Source: Pseudomonas putida (GTDB lineage Bacteria; Pseudomonadota; Gammaproteobacteria; Pseudomonadales; Pseudomonadaceae). Taken from it: a stretch of 64,000 bases of DNA. Position 1 is the stretch's first letter; every line of letters starts with the position of its first letter. Position numbers and translations under genes: made by a program. The notes under the pieces were generated by a model. The model did not search any database. It saw only the letters and a list, made by a program, of their open reading frames with translations, and was not told where the DNA came from. Below, one piece after another: positions 1 to 7,749 of this stretch. The stretch lies in assembly GCF_001976065.1 (NCBI RefSeq), contig NZ_MNAH01000010.1, positions 186,001-250,000 of the forward strand, given 5' to 3'.

Positions 1-48
1 CAACGCGGTACGGGCGGTGGCGACGATGACGACTTCATTCTGGTCCAT
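1..48 (-). CDS. Thiolase / acetyl-CoA acetyltransferase, N-terminus only (partial)
   Basis: Only the first 16 codons lie in the window. They read MDQNEVVIVATARTAL, the beta-strand opening typical of the thiolase family ('VIVATARTP' in most members). The ATG is at 46-48 on the minus strand, 7 bp after the stop of the MaoC gene, so it is the next gene of the same leftward operon. In context it would be a beta-ketoacyl-CoA thiolase of steroid side-chain or ring degradation. The assignment rests on the N-terminal signature and position only; the catalytic Cys and His lie outside. Confidence 0.6.
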   Translation of the reverse strand, partial: MDQNEVVIVATARTAL

Positions 49-55
49 GGCTAAC

Positions 56-526
56 TCACTCGGAAATGGGGTTGAAGGTGTAGCGGCTGATGGTGTCGAT
101 CACGCAGCCGGGGCGTGCCTGGCCTTCGACTTCCATGGTCATGCGCACCACCAGTTGCACGGCGTCGCCCAGTTGTTCGGCGCGCAGGATCTGGCCGCTG
201 CCGCGCACCCGCGAATCGACCTTGACCGGCGCCGGGAAGCGCACCCGGTCGCTGCCGTAGTTCACGCCCATCGCCATGTTTTCAAGGATCAGCAACTGCG
301 GCATGAACAGGTTGGCCAGTGACTGGGTCAGGTAGCCGTGGGCAATGCAGGCGCCAAACGGGCCGCTGGCGGCGCGCACCGGGTCGACGTGAATCCACTG
401 GTGATCGCTGGTGGCTTCGGCGAACAGATCGATGCGTTGCTGGCTGATGGTCAGCCATTCGGTGTGGCCCAGATCCAGGCCCTCGGCCGCCAGCAACGCC
501 TGGGCACTGTTGAATACGTGGCTCAT
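56..526 (-). CDS. MaoC-like (R)-specific enoyl-CoA hydratase
   Basis: A 156-residue single hot-dog protein. The segment ATSDHQWIHVDP (about residues 39-50) carries the Asp and His of the hydratase-2 motif, and GPFGACIAHGYLT follows as in MaoC proteins. The ATG at 526 was chosen because it follows a GAGG ribosome-binding site and gives the normal length; an upstream extension would run into ipdF. It would hydrate a trans-enoyl-CoA from a steroid side chain or ring fragment. It lies 10 bp after ipdF and directly before a thiolase, so the hydratase, dehydrogenase and thiolase functions are adjacent. The exact substrate cannot be read from the sequence. Confidence 0.85.
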   Translation of the reverse strand: MSHVFNSAQALLAAEGLDLGHTEWLTISQQRIDLFAEATSDHQWIHVDPVRAASGPFGACIAHGYLTQSLANLFMPQLLILENMAMGVNYGSDRVRFPAPVKVDSRVRGSGQILRAEQLGDAVQLVVRMTMEVEGQARPGCVIDTISRYTFNPISE

Positions 527-536
527 GTGCACATCC

Positions 537-1322
537 TCAAGCCTGTTGTGAACTGACGGACAGCACTTCGCCGACCATGTAGGAGGCATAATCGCTGGCC
601 AGGAACATCATCACGTTGGCCACCTCCCAGACTTCGGCGGCACGCCCGAACGCCTCGCGCCCGGCCAGGCTGGCGAGCAACTCTTCGCTGGAGGCTTTCT
701 TGAGGAAATCGTGCAGCGCAATCGACGGCGACACCGCGTTGATGCGCACGCCGAACTCGGCGGCTTCCAGGGCGCTGCAGCGGGTCAGCGCCATCACCCC
801 GGCCTTGGCGGCGGCGTAATGGGCCTGTTCCTTCTGCGCCCGCCAGCCGAGCACCGAGGCGTTGTTGACGATGGCCCCGGCACCACGGCGCTGCATGTGC
901 GGCAACATCGCCCGGGTCATGCGGAAGGTGCCGGTCAGGGTCACATCCAGCACCCGCAACCATTCTTCGTCGCTCATCTCCACCACGCGTTTCTGGCCAC
1001 CCAGGCCTGCGTTGTTGATCAGCACATCGACCCCGCCCAACGCTTGCTCGGCTGCTGCCACCAGCGCCTGGACTTCGTTTTCGTCCGTGACATTGCACAG
1101 CTGGCCATAAATCGCCTGCAAACCCGTCTCGGCCTTGAGACGCTCCACCGCCTCCTCCAGGCGCCGCGCATGCACATCGGAAATCATCAATGCCCGACAA
1201 CCTTCCTCGGCACTGCGCCGGGCCGCCGAATAACCGATACCGGCACCGGCCGCCGCGGTAATCAACACCGACTTGCCGGCCAGCAATTGATGCCCGGGAA
1301 CATAAGGGGGGGCTTGTTTCAC
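537..1322 (-). CDS. ipdF: IpdF-like short-chain dehydrogenase (HIP pathway beta-oxidation)
   Basis: A 261-residue classical SDR. The cofactor loop TAAAGAGIG is at about 22-30, NNAG at 103-106, and the catalytic Ser156, Tyr169 and Lys173 lie in NNASVLGW and HYAAAKAG. The segment from NNASVLGW to INAVSPSIA and the C-terminal GEAFGRAAE-like and FLASDY motifs match mycobacterial IpdF (Rv3559c) as recalled. IpdF acts in beta-oxidation of the propionate arm of HIP-CoA during ring C/D degradation. The GTG at 1322 was chosen over the upstream TTG at 1346 because GGAGG sits 8 nt before it. An operator-like motif at 1382-1399 precedes the gene, so it probably opens its own transcript with the MaoC and thiolase genes. 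Confidence 0.85.
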   Translation of the reverse strand: MKQAPPYVPGHQLLAGKSVLITAAAGAGIGYSAARRSAEEGCRALMISDVHARRLEEAVERLKAETGLQAIYGQLCNVTDENEVQALVAAAEQALGGVDVLINNAGLGGQKRVVEMSDEEWLRVLDVTLTGTFRMTRAMLPHMQRRGAGAIVNNASVLGWRAQKEQAHYAAAKAGVMALTRCSALEAAEFGVRINAVSPSIALHDFLKKASSEELLASLAGREAFGRAAEVWEVANVMMFLASDYASYMVGEVLSVSSQQA

Positions 1323-1381
1323 AGCGTCTACCTCCGAAGAAATCAATACGCTGCAGTTGTACGGAGGGAGCGATGCGGGCG

Positions 1382-1399
1382 CATCGTCAAAATGGGGTA
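1382..1399 (-). promoter_or_regulatory. Degenerate copy of the island 18-bp dyad, upstream of ipdF
   Basis: Read toward ipdF the sequence is TACCCCATTTTGACGATG. It keeps the GACGATG end and the TA start of the consensus TAGTCnnnnCGGACGATG but has lost the middle of the TAGTC half. It ends 59 bp before the ipdF start, within the 53-85 bp typical of the stronger copies. It is a plausible weak site. Confidence 0.45.
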
Positions 1400-1443
1400 T
1401 GAAGGTGGAGAAACAGCAAGACGGCGGCGGGCACGACGCGCCT

Positions 1444-1516
1444 CTGCAGGAGCCGGCTTGCTGGCGATGCGATGGTGGCCGTTATGCCGCCATCGCTGGC
1501 ACGCCAGCTCCTACAG
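1444..1516. repeat. REP-type palindrome between ipdF and the Hsd4-like SDR
   Basis: Inverted arms CTGCAGGAGCCGGCTTGC... (from 1444) and ...GCCAGCTCCTACAG (to 1516) flank a short spacer. The same arm family occurs at 11396, 14818 and 42933. This is the usual Pseudomonas intergenic REP type. It separates two gene groups and may act as an mRNA 3' stabiliser. Confidence 0.75.
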
Positions 1517-1552
1517 GGGATCGGGTACGGCCGCGAGTGAATGGTCGAGGCT

Positions 1553-2431
1553 TCAGCTTCCCCAGACTTTCTGTGCCTTGGGTGCTTCGGCGAGGATGGC
1601 GTCCACCGCCGCGCCGATCTCTTCGACTTTCCACAACGCGCCCTTGTCGCAGGTCACGCCTGTGCGCCAACCGTCGCCCAGGGAGATGCGTCCGCCCTGG
1701 CTCTCGAAGACCTGGCCGCTGACGTGGGCCGAGGCCGGGCTGCCCAGCCAAACCACCAGCGGCGCGACGTTTTCCGCGGCCCAGGCATCAAAGCTGCCGT
1801 CCTCGGGTTTTTTCACCACGTCGGGCATGGCGCTCTCGGTCATCGAGGTGCGTGCGGCCGGCGCCAGTGCATTGGCGGTGACGCCATAGCGGGCCAGTTC
1901 CGCCGCTTGCACCAGGGTCAGCGAGGCGATGCCGCCCTTGGCCGCCGAATAATTGGACTGGCCCACCGAGCCTTGCAGCCCGGCGCCGGAGCTGGTGTTG
2001 ATGATCCGTGCGTCCACCGGCGTGCCGGCCTTGGCCAGGTCGCGCCAGCGGCGGCCGAGGATGTTGGCCAGGCAGTAATGGCCCTTGAGGTGAACGCGCA
2101 TGACCATGTCCCAGTCTTCTTCACTGAGGCTGATGAACATGCGGTCGCGCAACACGCCGGCGTTGTTGATCAACACATGCACTTCACCGAACGCCGCCAA
2201 TGCCGCATCGACGATGCGCTGCGCGGTGGCCAGGGTGGTGATGTCGTCGCTGTTGGCGATGGCCTGGCCACCGTTGGCGCGAATCTCCCCCGCCACATCC
2301 TCTGCGGCGTCGGCGCGAATATCGTTGACCACCACGTTGGCCCCTTGCGCGGCGAACGCCAGGGCGTAGGCGCGACCGAGTCCGCCGCCGGCCCCGGTGA
2401 TGATCACGGTGCGGTCTGCACAGATAGCCAT
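1553..2431 (-). CDS. Hsd4/MFE-2-type short-chain dehydrogenase (3-hydroxyacyl-CoA dehydrogenase)
   Basis: A 292-residue SDR with the nucleotide loop TGAGGGLGRAYA at 12-23, VVVNDI at 33-38 (an Asp that favours NAD), NNAG at 89-92, Ser147/148, and Tyr161 and Lys165 in NYSAAKGG. The loop and the long C-terminal extension past residue 250 resemble the dehydrogenase domain of peroxisomal multifunctional enzyme 2 and steroid Hsd4A proteins, which oxidise (R)-3-hydroxyacyl-CoA made by MaoC hydratases. AAGGAG precedes the ATG at 2431. It follows fadA6 by 60 bp in the same direction. The exact intermediate (side chain or HIP ring) is inferred only from context. Confidence 0.8.
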   Translation of the reverse strand: MAICADRTVIITGAGGGLGRAYALAFAAQGANVVVNDIRADAAEDVAGEIRANGGQAIANSDDITTLATAQRIVDAALAAFGEVHVLINNAGVLRDRMFISLSEEDWDMVMRVHLKGHYCLANILGRRWRDLAKAGTPVDARIINTSSGAGLQGSVGQSNYSAAKGGIASLTLVQAAELARYGVTANALAPAARTSMTESAMPDVVKKPEDGSFDAWAAENVAPLVVWLGSPASAHVSGQVFESQGGRISLGDGWRTGVTCDKGALWKVEEIGAAVDAILAEAPKAQKVWGS

Positions 2432-2491
2432 GTTTGACTCCTTGAAATGGTGGGTGGCCGCGCGCCCGAAGCGGCGGCCCCGCATGGAAAA

Positions 2492-3643
2492 CTACAAGCG
2501 TTCGATGATGGTCACGTTGGCCTGGCCGCCGCCTTCGCACATGGTTTGCAGGCCATAGCGACCGCCGCTGCATTCCAGTTCGTTGAGCAGCGTGGTCATC
2601 AACCGGGCGCCGGTAGCGCCCAATGGGTGGCCCAGGGCAATTGCGCCGCCGTTGACGTTGGTTTGCGCCGGGTCGTAATCCAGCTCCTTGGCCCAGGCCA
2701 TGACCACCGAGGCGAAGGCTTCGTTGATCTCGACACGGTCGATGTCGGCCATGCTCAGGCCGCTCTTGGCCAGGGCCCGGCGGGTGGCGGCAATCGGTGC
2801 GGTGAGGTGCCAGATCGGATCGTCGCCGAGCACCGTCAGGTGATGAATCCGCGCCCGAGGGGTCAGGTCGTAGCGCTTGAGCGCCGCCTCGGACACCACC
2901 AACAACGCCGCCGAGGCGTCGCAGGTCTGGCTGGACACCGCGGCGGTGATCGATGGGAACTGCGGGTCCACCGGTTGCAACTCGGCCATCTTCGCCAGGC
3001 TGCTGTGGCGCGGCGTTTCATCCACCGCCAACCCTTGGCAGCTGACGATTTCCCGGGCAAAGCGGCCGCTGGCGATGGCCGCCAGCGCACGTTCGTGGCT
3101 CTGCAGGGCAAAGGCTTCCATCTGCTCGCGGCTGATCTGCCAGTGATCGGCAATCCGTTGCGCGGCGTAGAACTGGTTGACCGGCTGCTGGCCAAAGCGC
3201 GCGCGCCAGCCGACGCTGCCCGAGAACGGATCGGCAAAACCCAGGGGCTGGCCGGCCAGCATCGCCGAAGAAATCGGGATCTGGGTCATGGTCTGCACCC
3301 CGCCCACCGCGACCACATCCTGGGTGCCGCTCATCACCGCCTGCGCGGCGAAATGCAGCGCCTGTTGCGACGAACCGCACTGGCGATCCACGGTGGTGCC
3401 GGGCACCGTCAGCGGCAAGCCGGCGGCCAGCCAACTGGTGCGGGCGATGTCGCCGGCCTGGGAACCGATGGTGTCGACGCAACCGAATATCACGTCGTCG
3501 TAGTCCTCGGCGGGGATCACGTTGCGCGCGACCAGGGCCTTGAGCACATGGGCGCCCAGGTCTATCGCGTGGATCTCGCTCAAAGAGCCCTTGCGCCTGC
3601 CGGTGGGGCTGCGCAGTGCATCAACAATGTAGGCCTGGGCCAT
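2492..3643 (-). CDS. fadA6: FadA6-like beta-ketoacyl-CoA thiolase
   Basis: A full-length thiolase (383 residues). The acylated Cys89 lies in VDRQCGSSQQ, NEAF is at about 307-310, His339 in GGAIALGHPLG and Cys369 in TMCEGGGQAN. The stretch around Cys89 (VTVDRQCGSSQQ-type), QIPISSAM and the C-terminus match mycobacterial FadA6 (Rv3556c), the thiolase of the late HIP pathway. It would cleave a beta-keto CoA ester formed after ring opening. It starts 3 bp after the stop of the acyl-CoA dehydrogenase beta-type gene and has GAGG before the ATG, so it is part of the tightly packed operon 1553-10359. Confidence 0.88.
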   Translation of the reverse strand: MAQAYIVDALRSPTGRRKGSLSEIHAIDLGAHVLKALVARNVIPAEDYDDVIFGCVDTIGSQAGDIARTSWLAAGLPLTVPGTTVDRQCGSSQQALHFAAQAVMSGTQDVVAVGGVQTMTQIPISSAMLAGQPLGFADPFSGSVGWRARFGQQPVNQFYAAQRIADHWQISREQMEAFALQSHERALAAIASGRFAREIVSCQGLAVDETPRHSSLAKMAELQPVDPQFPSITAAVSSQTCDASAALLVVSEAALKRYDLTPRARIHHLTVLGDDPIWHLTAPIAATRRALAKSGLSMADIDRVEINEAFASVVMAWAKELDYDPAQTNVNGGAIALGHPLGATGARLMTTLLNELECSGGRYGLQTMCEGGGQANVTIIERL

Positions 3644-3646
3644 GAC

Positions 3647-4705
3647 TCATTCCTCGAAAGTATGCCCTGGCTCCAGGCCAGTGGCGTCGGCGAACAGGTA
3701 GTCGCTGACTCGGGTTTTGTGGAAACCGCGGTCGCCCCAGGACGCATCGAGGGCCCAGGCGCGCTTCATGAACATCTGCAGGTCCACTTCCCAGGTGTAC
3801 CCCATCGCGCCGTGCACCTGGATGCCCTTGCGGGCGGCGATCCAGCTGGCCTCGTTCGCCGCCAGGCGCGCTTGCGAGACCCGGACCCCGGCGTTGACGT
3901 CGCCCCGGGCCAGGGCGTGGGCGGCGCGATAAAGCACCGGTTTGGCCTGCTCGATGTAACGGGCGACATCGGCCAGGTGATGCTTGACCGCCTGGAAGCT
4001 GCCGATCGGCTTTCCGAACTGTTTGCGCTGTGCGACGTAGTCCACCGACAGGTCGAGCATGCGCTGCGCCAACCCCAGCAGTTGCCCGGCCACCGACAGC
4101 GCGCCACGGTCCAGCAGGCGTTCCTGCAAAGCCCGGCCCTGTTCGCCACTGGCAATGCAGGTGGCCGCCGACGGCGTCCAGGTCACGTGGCCCAGGCGGC
4201 GTGAGGCATCGATGCTCAGGTGGTTGTCCACGTTGACTTCGCAGCGCGGCACCACATGGATCTCATCGCCATGGGTGAGGATCAGCACTTCGGCCAGTTG
4301 CGCGTCGCTGACCAGGGCATTGACCGGATGACCGATCGCCATGCGCAAGCTGCCGTCGGCAATCCGTGGCAGCAGGTCGGCACGCGCCGGATGCATCGCA
4401 GGCAAGCCGGCGAGCAAGCCGGTGGCGACATAGGCGGTGTCGGCCAATGAGTCGGGAATGGCGTAGTAGCCCAACTCCTGGGTCATCAGTGCCCAGGTCA
4501 CATCGTCCATGCCCAGACCACCTTCGGCCTCGGGCACCGACAAGGCGGTCAGGCCCTGCCCGGCAATCTTGTTGCGCAAGTCCCGGGAGCGCCCGGCATC
4601 GGTCTCCCAGATTTCCCGGAGCATTTCCGGCGCGGCTTCGGTCATCAGGAAACGACTGATGGCTTCGCGGAACGCCAACTGGTCATCGTTAAAAGTGAAG
4701 TCCAT
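3647..4705 (-). CDS. Acyl-CoA dehydrogenase, beta-type subunit of a steroid heteromeric enzyme
   Basis: A 352-residue acyl-CoA dehydrogenase fold, short for the family. The N-terminal helical domain begins MDFTFNDDQLAFREAI, and the C-terminal domain has RKQFGKPIGSFQAVKHHLAD (about 235-254) and the IQVHGAMGYTWE helix (about 294-305). It ends without the usual C-terminal (Y)EGTxxIQ segment, as seen in the partner subunits of alpha2beta2 FadE enzymes of cholesterol degraders. It lies 9 bp after the larger subunit gene at 4715, which supports an obligate pair. The likely role is desaturation of a ring C/D CoA intermediate (FadE32/FadE33-like); the substrate is inferred. Confidence 0.82.
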   Translation of the reverse strand: MDFTFNDDQLAFREAISRFLMTEAAPEMLREIWETDAGRSRDLRNKIAGQGLTALSVPEAEGGLGMDDVTWALMTQELGYYAIPDSLADTAYVATGLLAGLPAMHPARADLLPRIADGSLRMAIGHPVNALVSDAQLAEVLILTHGDEIHVVPRCEVNVDNHLSIDASRRLGHVTWTPSAATCIASGEQGRALQERLLDRGALSVAGQLLGLAQRMLDLSVDYVAQRKQFGKPIGSFQAVKHHLADVARYIEQAKPVLYRAAHALARGDVNAGVRVSQARLAANEASWIAARKGIQVHGAMGYTWEVDLQMFMKRAWALDASWGDRGFHKTRVSDYLFADATGLEPGHTFEE

Positions 4706-4714
4706 GGCGGTTCC

Positions 4715-5878
4715 TTATTTCGGCAAACCGAGCATGCGCTCGGCGATGATGTTGCGCTGGATTTCGTTGGTGCCGGCGTAGATCGGCCCGGACTGGGCAA
4801 ACAGGAAACCCTCCAGCCAGCCCGCCGCGTCGCCCGCTTGCGCGCCCTTTGCCACCAGCTCGCCGCGTGTGCCGAGAATGCGCATGGCGGTCTCGTGCAT
4901 CTTCAGGTCGAGCTCCGACCAGATGATCTTGTTGATGCTCGACTCGGCGCCGATCTGCTCGCCGCGGCTCAAGCGCCCTACGGTGTAGTAAGCCGACATC
5001 GCATAGGCCTCGGCGCACATCCAGGTCTCCAGCACGGCATCGCGCAGGCCAGGGTCGCGGTCGGCACTGACGCGATGGGCCTTGTACAGTTCAATCAGCT
5101 TGCGTGCCGTGGACTGGAAGCGCGCCGGTGAACGCAGCAGCAAGCCACGCTCGAAGCCGGCGGTGGCCATCGCCACGTGCCAACCCTGCCCCTGGGTACC
5201 GATGAGGTTGTTCACGGGGACCCGAACGTCATCGAAAAACACCTCGGCGAAGGCTTCCTTGCCGTTGAGTGCCTTGATCGGGCGAATGCTCACCCCTGGC
5301 GTGTTGAGCGGCACCATGATGAACGACAGGCCGTGATGACGGGTTGATCCCGGCTCGCTGCGGAACAGGCCGAACAGCCAGTCGGCGAAGTTCGCCCGGC
5401 TCGACCAGGTCTTCTGCCCGTTGATCACGTAATGGTCGCCGTCGAGTACCGCCTTGCTGGTGATCGCCGCCATGTCGGAACCGGCGTTGGGCTCCGACCA
5501 GCCTTGTGCCCACATGTCCAGGCTGGCCGCCATGCGTGGCAAAAAGCGCTGCTTTTGCTCCTGGGTGCCAAACTCCATCAAGGTCGGTCCCAGCAACAGT
5601 TGGCCATTCTGGTTGATGCGCATCGGTGCCCCGGCGCCGTAATACTCTTCCTCGAAGATCAGCCACTCGATCAAGTCGCTGCCGCGACCGCCCAGTTCGG
5701 CCGGCCACATCACCATCGACCAGCGGCTTTCGAACAACTTGGCCTCCCAGGCGCGGTGCTGTTCAAAGCCTTCGCGACTGTCGTAACTGGCAAAGGGCTC
5801 GCGTGGCAGATTGGCCGCCAGCCAGGCCCGTACTTCGGCACGGAAGGCGTTTTGCTTGGGGGTGTAAGTCAGGTCCAT
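4715..5878 (-). CDS. Acyl-CoA dehydrogenase, alpha-type subunit
   Basis: A 387-residue acyl-CoA dehydrogenase. The flavin-side motif WAQGWSEPNAGSDMAAI is at about 133-149, INGQKTWSSRA at about 162-172, and PIYAGTNEIQRNIIAERMLG near the C-terminus. The position of the classic catalytic Glu (YEGT in medium-chain enzymes) is Ala here (YAGT), so the base must lie elsewhere, as in other steroid FadE complexes. It is paired with the gene at 3647. GAGAG precedes the ATG at 5878. It is probably one half of a FadE dehydrogenase acting on a HIP-derived CoA ester. Confidence 0.83.
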   Translation of the reverse strand: MDLTYTPKQNAFRAEVRAWLAANLPREPFASYDSREGFEQHRAWEAKLFESRWSMVMWPAELGGRGSDLIEWLIFEEEYYGAGAPMRINQNGQLLLGPTLMEFGTQEQKQRFLPRMAASLDMWAQGWSEPNAGSDMAAITSKAVLDGDHYVINGQKTWSSRANFADWLFGLFRSEPGSTRHHGLSFIMVPLNTPGVSIRPIKALNGKEAFAEVFFDDVRVPVNNLIGTQGQGWHVAMATAGFERGLLLRSPARFQSTARKLIELYKAHRVSADRDPGLRDAVLETWMCAEAYAMSAYYTVGRLSRGEQIGAESSINKIIWSELDLKMHETAMRILGTRGELVAKGAQAGDAAGWLEGFLFAQSGPIYAGTNEIQRNIIAERMLGLPK

Positions 5879-5887
5879 GGCGATCTC

Positions 5888-6640
5888 TCAGAACTTGGCG
5901 TCGCGTTTTTCGACGAAGGCCCGGCGCGTTTCCGCGGAGTCCGGGCTGCTGTAGGCCTGCATGGTGAAACCCTGCTCCCAGCGGTATTTGTCTTCCAGGT
6001 TGCCGTCTTCGATGCCGTTCAAGGCTTCCTTGGCGATGCGGATCATCGCCGGGCTCTTCTCGGCGATTTTCGCCGCGATGCCCAGGGCGGTTTCGCGCAG
6101 CTGGTCCTTGCTGACGACGCGCTCGATAAAGCCGTATTGCAGCGCCTCGGGAGCGCCGATGCTGTCGCCGGTAAAGAACAGGTAGCGAACTTTTTGCACC
6201 GGGAACAGGCGCTGCAGATGCGCTCCGCCGCCCATGGCGCCGCGGTCGACTTCCGGCAGGGCGAAGGTCGCGCAGTCGGAGGCGACGACGATGTCCGCCG
6301 CCCCGGTGATACCGATGCCGCCGCCCAGGACGAAGCCATGGACCGCGACAATCACCGGCACCGGGTTGCGGTGCACGGCCTTGAAAGTGGCGTAGTTACC
6401 GGCATTGACCTCGACGATCCGCTCCGGGTATTGGTCCAGCTCCTTGATGTCGACGCCGGCGCAAAAGCCGCGACCTTCGGCGCGAATCACGATCACCCGC
6501 ACCTGCGGATTGGCACCAAGGGCTTCGATCTCTCGTGCCAGGGCGAGCCATTGCTGGCTGTCGAGGGCATTGACCGGGGGTTTGGCGATCACCAGTTCCG
6601 CGATCCCCTGATTGAGTTGTGTGGTAAATGCCTGGTTCAT
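5888..6640 (-). CDS. echA20: EchA20-like crotonase (ring D opening hydrolase)
   Basis: A 250-residue crotonase. The oxyanion-hole segments are RAEGRGFCAGVDIKE (about 53-67) and VHGFVLGGGIGI (about 99-110). FALPEVDRGAMGGG keeps the second-loop Glu, while the first Glu of classical hydratases is missing from GGGIGI. The same pattern is recalled for mycobacterial EchA20 (Rv3550), which hydrolyses a C-C bond of ring D in the HIP pathway instead of hydrating an enoyl-CoA. The ATG at 6640 overlaps the ipdC stop by 4 bp (ATGA). A longer upstream reading has no ribosome-binding site. Its neighbours ipdC, ipdB and ipdA also match the mycobacterial gene set. Confidence 0.87.
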   Translation of the reverse strand: MNQAFTTQLNQGIAELVIAKPPVNALDSQQWLALAREIEALGANPQVRVIVIRAEGRGFCAGVDIKELDQYPERIVEVNAGNYATFKAVHRNPVPVIVAVHGFVLGGGIGITGAADIVVASDCATFALPEVDRGAMGGGAHLQRLFPVQKVRYLFFTGDSIGAPEALQYGFIERVVSKDQLRETALGIAAKIAEKSPAMIRIAKEALNGIEDGNLEDKYRWEQGFTMQAYSSPDSAETRRAFVEKRDAKF

Positions 6641-7749
6641 AGGGGTTCTCCAATGCTGGCGGGACGATTCGATGGGAGGGTCTGGCTGCGGGCCAGGAGT
6701 GCGTCCAGGCATTGCTGGGCCTCACTGGCAATGCCTTCGATGACTTCGCGGCAACTGAGCAACTCGCCGATGGCCGCCGCGACCTGGCCGCTGGGCAGGA
6801 TGCCCTCGTCCGGGGCGCCATCGATCATCGAGCGCTGCAGCAGCACCGGCTGGTTGGCGGCCATCACCACTTGCGACAGCTGCGACGGGTCTTCACGCAA
6901 CGCACGGATAAAGACAGAAGCCATGTGCCCCAGGCTCATGCCGGTCTGCTGCTTCCACTGCCAGGCGCTGCCCAGGGCAATGCGCAGGCGGCCGAAGGGG
7001 CCCGCCTGCTCGAGGTGATTGATGAAGCGGTTTTCGATCATGCGGTGGCGCATGCCATCCACTGCCGTGGTCACGCGCACCAGCTGCGGGTCGTTGACCT
7101 TCAGGTAGCGTTCCAGTGTCGCGGCCGGGGTCGGCGATTCACGGGTCATGAGAAATCGCGTGCCCATGGCGATGCCGGCGCCACCGGCGGCCAGCACCGA
7201 GGCCAGGCCACGGCCGGTGGCAAAGCCGCCGGCCGCAATCACCGGTACCTTGACCGCCGCCAGCACCTGGGGCAGCAGGATCGAGCTGGGCACACCGCCG
7301 GTATGACCACCGCCCTCGCCACCCTGGATGGTGATCAGGTCGGCGCCCAGCTCCACCGCCTTGAGCGCATGCTTCAAGGCACCGACGGTGGGAATGCACA
7401 GCACCTTGGCCGCCTTGAAACGCGCGATGGTCTGTTTGTCCGGGCCGCGCCCGTAACTGACGGCACGCAGGCGGTACTTGATCGCCAGGTCGACGCACTG
7501 GGCGGCGTTATCCTGGAACATATGGAAGTTGAGACCGAAATTGCTGCCACCGGTGGCGTCAATCACCTTGCAGATTTCGCCTTCCAGTTCAGCCGCCGTA
7601 ATGGTCGCCCCGGCGAGGAAACCGAAGCCCCCGGCCTGGGTCGAGGCGATCACCAGGTTGGCGTCGGCGACCCAGCCCATGGCGGTCTGTACGATCGGGT
7701 AACGGCAACCAAGGGCCTCGGTCAGAGGCGTATCGAGCCAGCGGTTCAT
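6637..7749 (-). CDS. ipdC: IpdC-like flavin-dependent reductase (nitronate monooxygenase family)
   Basis: A 370-residue TIM-barrel flavoprotein of the 2-nitropropane dioxygenase/enoyl reductase FabK family. Visible motifs are PIVQTAMGWVA (about 18-28), IQGGEGGGHTG (about 143-153), VIAAGGFATGRGL (about 170-182) and AMGTRFLMT. IpdC (Rv3553) of cholesterol degraders shares this fold and these motifs and reduces a ring C/D intermediate with NADH. It overlaps the genes on both sides by 4 bp (ATGA at 6637-6640 and 7746-7749), so translation is coupled to echA20 and to the second crotonase. Nitronate oxidation is a family name only and unlikely here. Confidence 0.87.
   Translation of the reverse strand: MNRWLDTPLTEALGCRYPIVQTAMGWVADANLVIASTQAGGFGFLAGATITAAELEGEICKVIDATGGSNFGLNFHMFQDNAAQCVDLAIKYRLRAVSYGRGPDKQTIARFKAAKVLCIPTVGALKHALKAVELGADLITIQGGEGGGHTGGVPSSILLPQVLAAVKVPVIAAGGFATGRGLASVLAAGGAGIAMGTRFLMTRESPTPAATLERYLKVNDPQLVRVTTAVDGMRHRMIENRFINHLEQAGPFGRLRIALGSAWQWKQQTGMSLGHMASVFIRALREDPSQLSQVVMAANQPVLLQRSMIDGAPDEGILPSGQVAAAIGELLSCREVIEGIASEAQQCLDALLARSQTLPSNRPASIGEPL

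Noticed and set aside
2447..4204. Long plus-strand reading frame opposite the thiolase and acyl-CoA dehydrogenase genes
   Set aside because: It is a GC-driven shadow of the minus-strand genes, rich in Gly, Arg, His and Ala, with no ribosome-binding site or family motif.
6637..7749. Nitronate monooxygenase as the function of the IpdC-like gene
   Set aside because: It is a family name only. The coupling with echA20, ipdB and ipdA and the motif match with IpdC favour a ring C/D reductase.
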